A program made the translations under genes and the position numbers. Shown here piece by piece: positions 62,983 to 64,000 of a stretch of 64,000 nucleotides of DNA. The stretch's first letter is position 1, and each line of letters starts with the position of its first letter. Under the pieces are notes generated by a model. That model was not told where the DNA came from. It saw only the letters and a list, made by a program, of their open reading frames with translations, and made no database searches. Origin of the DNA: an uncultured Lachnospiraceae bacterium (lineage in GTDB: Bacteria > Bacillota > Clostridia > Lachnospirales > Lachnospiraceae); NCBI GenBank assembly GCA_947625015.1, contig CANQMR010000001.1:163624-227623 (forward strand). The letters run 5' to 3'.

Positions 62983-64000
62983 CTATTTTTTCGGCTGATA
63001 GCGGCGGATAACCGCCTCTGCGACCTTCATGCCGTCTACTGCCGCCGACAAAATTCCCCCTGCATAGCCTGCCCCTTCCCCACAGGGATAAATTCCGGCA
63101 ATCCGGGTCATATACCCCTCGTCCCGTTCAATCCGGACCGGAGAGGAAGTGCGGCTTTCCACGCCGGAAACCAACATATCTTCATTGGCAAAACCCGGTA
63201 TGCTTGTCTCAAAGGTCTGCATCCCCTCTATTATAGCATCCCGCAAAAAATCAGGCAAACATTCCGCCACATTTCCCATAGCGTATTCTCCTTTTATCTG
63301 TGGGGTGACAGCGCCAAAGGCTTTTGTCGGTATTCCTTTACAAAAATCCGCAAACCGCTGTACCGGCACTTTTCCTTTCCCCGCCCGGTAAGCCGCCCGC
63401 TCTAATTTCCGCTGCATTTCAACGCCTGCCAACGGAGCATCCGAGCCAAAATCCGACTGCTTTACGGTTACGACAATAGCCGAATTGGAATTGACGCCGT
63501 CCCGTCCGCTGTAGCTCATGCCGTTGACCGCAATGCCGTCCTCCTCCGAAGAAGCATTGACTACATAGCCGCCGGGACACATACAAAAGGAATAGACGCC
63601 TCTGCCTTCCTTTGTCTGACAGGCAAGCTTATACGACGCCGGAGGAAGCAGTTTGGACACCTCGCCGGTTCCATACATAGCCTGCTGAATCCAGTCTGCC
63701 GGATGCTCTACCCGGACGCCCATGGCAAAATCCTTGCCATGCATGGGAATATCATGGTCATACAGCATGGAAACCGTATCCCTGGCGCTGTGCCCTGTGG
63801 CAAAGATTACATGGTTGCTCTTTACCCAGGTATCAAAGCCCCGGTGGGATAGCTTAACCGCTGTAACCCGGTTATCCTCGATACGGACATCCACAGCCTT
63901 GGTATCAAACAAAAATACGCCGCCTGCCTCTTCGATTTCCTCATGCAGTCCCTGCACCACCTTAAGGAGCCGGTCCGTTCCCACATGCGGGCGGTAATCA
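62983..64000 (-). CDS. FAD-dependent dehydrogenase, 5' end beyond the window
   Basis: A large FAD-binding protein, truncated by the window edge. The open frame continues past 63984 (DYRPHVGTDRL) without a start. Motifs include VIFATGHSARDT, VEHPADWIQ, PGGYVVNASSEEDG and YPCGEGAGYAGGILSAAVDG, typical of the uncharacterised NAD(P)/FAD-dependent oxidoreductase family related to HI0933. The catalysed reaction is not established. Confidence 0.85.
   Translation of the reverse strand, partial: DYRPHVGTDRLLKVVQGLHEEIEEAGGVFLFDTKAVDVRIEDNRVTAVKLSHRGFDTWVKSNHVIFATGHSARDTVSMLYDHDIPMHGKDFAMGVRVEHPADWIQQAMYGTGEVSKLLPPASYKLACQTKEGRGVYSFCMCPGGYVVNASSEEDGIAVNGMSYSGRDGVNSNSAIVVTVKQSDFGSDAPLAGVEMQRKLERAAYRAGKGKVPVQRFADFCKGIPTKAFGAVTPQIKGEYAMGNVAECLPDFLRDAIIEGMQTFETSIPGFANEDMLVSGVESRTSSPVRIERDEGYMTRIAGIYPCGEGAGYAGGILSAAVDGMKVAEAVIRRYQPKK

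Overview
The window reads as chromosomal DNA of a Gram-positive, low-to-moderate GC Clostridia species, most likely Lachnospiraceae. The reasons are the gene order (HlyD-like, yggS, sepF, divIVA, lspA, rluD; DUF4321, mreC, mreD, pbp2, minCDE, rodA, mgsA, dac; proA, 5-FTHF cyclo-ligase, DUF896), strong AGGAGG-type ribosome binding sites, a lexA/yneA-like pair with Gram-positive SOS boxes, and several PD-(D/E)XK, CPBP and GNAT accessory genes. No rRNA, tRNA or CRISPR array was seen. Species cannot be named from sequence reading alone.

Region 1 (1-8.2 kb, mostly + strand): a membrane HD-GYP phosphodiesterase-like protein and a small orphan protein; lexA, divergent from an SOS-controlled yneA-like LysM cell-division inhibitor with LexA-box-like sites in the shared intergenic region; a large secreted thioester-domain/Cna_B-repeat surface protein overlapping a sortase gene; and a XerC/D-type tyrosine recombinase.

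Region 2 (8.2-28.5 kb, almost all - strand): the core envelope and division cluster. rluD, lspA, divIVA (with an unusual repeated acidic tail), sepF, yggS and a HlyD-like protein form one block. After a DUF378 gene comes a second block with a P-loop protein, a D,D-carboxypeptidase, mgsA, rodA, minE, minD, minC, a PBP2-type transpeptidase, mreD, mreC and DUF4321. A PLP enzyme of the aluminium-resistance/methionine gamma-lyase-like family, miaA and mutL follow. Together these set cell width, septum placement, lipoprotein maturation and mismatch repair.

Region 3 (28.5-56.7 kb): two accessory stretches that break up the miaB-mutS-mutL-miaA arrangement. Between mutL and mutS lie two CPBP membrane proteases, an SdpI-like protein, PhzF, a zinc-ribbon protein, a GyrI-like protein, a hydrolase, a DUF4241 protein, small membrane ORFs and remnants; three junctions carry a related ~50-bp intergenic repeat. 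Between mutS and miaB lie an ABC exporter pair, GNATs, a fluoride channel (fluC), a HTH-Fic protein, NUDIX, two tRNA trans-editing proteins, AraC regulators, a cupin, a PD-(D/E)XK transposase-like protein, a GIY-YIG protein and others. One membrane gene here looks frameshifted.

Region 4 (56.7-64 kb, - strand): miaB, an HD-domain protein, a VWA/CoxE-like protein with its MoxR ATPase, proA, 5-formyltetrahydrofolate cyclo-ligase, a DUF896 protein and an FAD-dependent dehydrogenase cut by the window edge.

Starts differ from the ORF track where a clear ribosome binding site favours an internal codon. All family calls come from reading motifs, without database searches.
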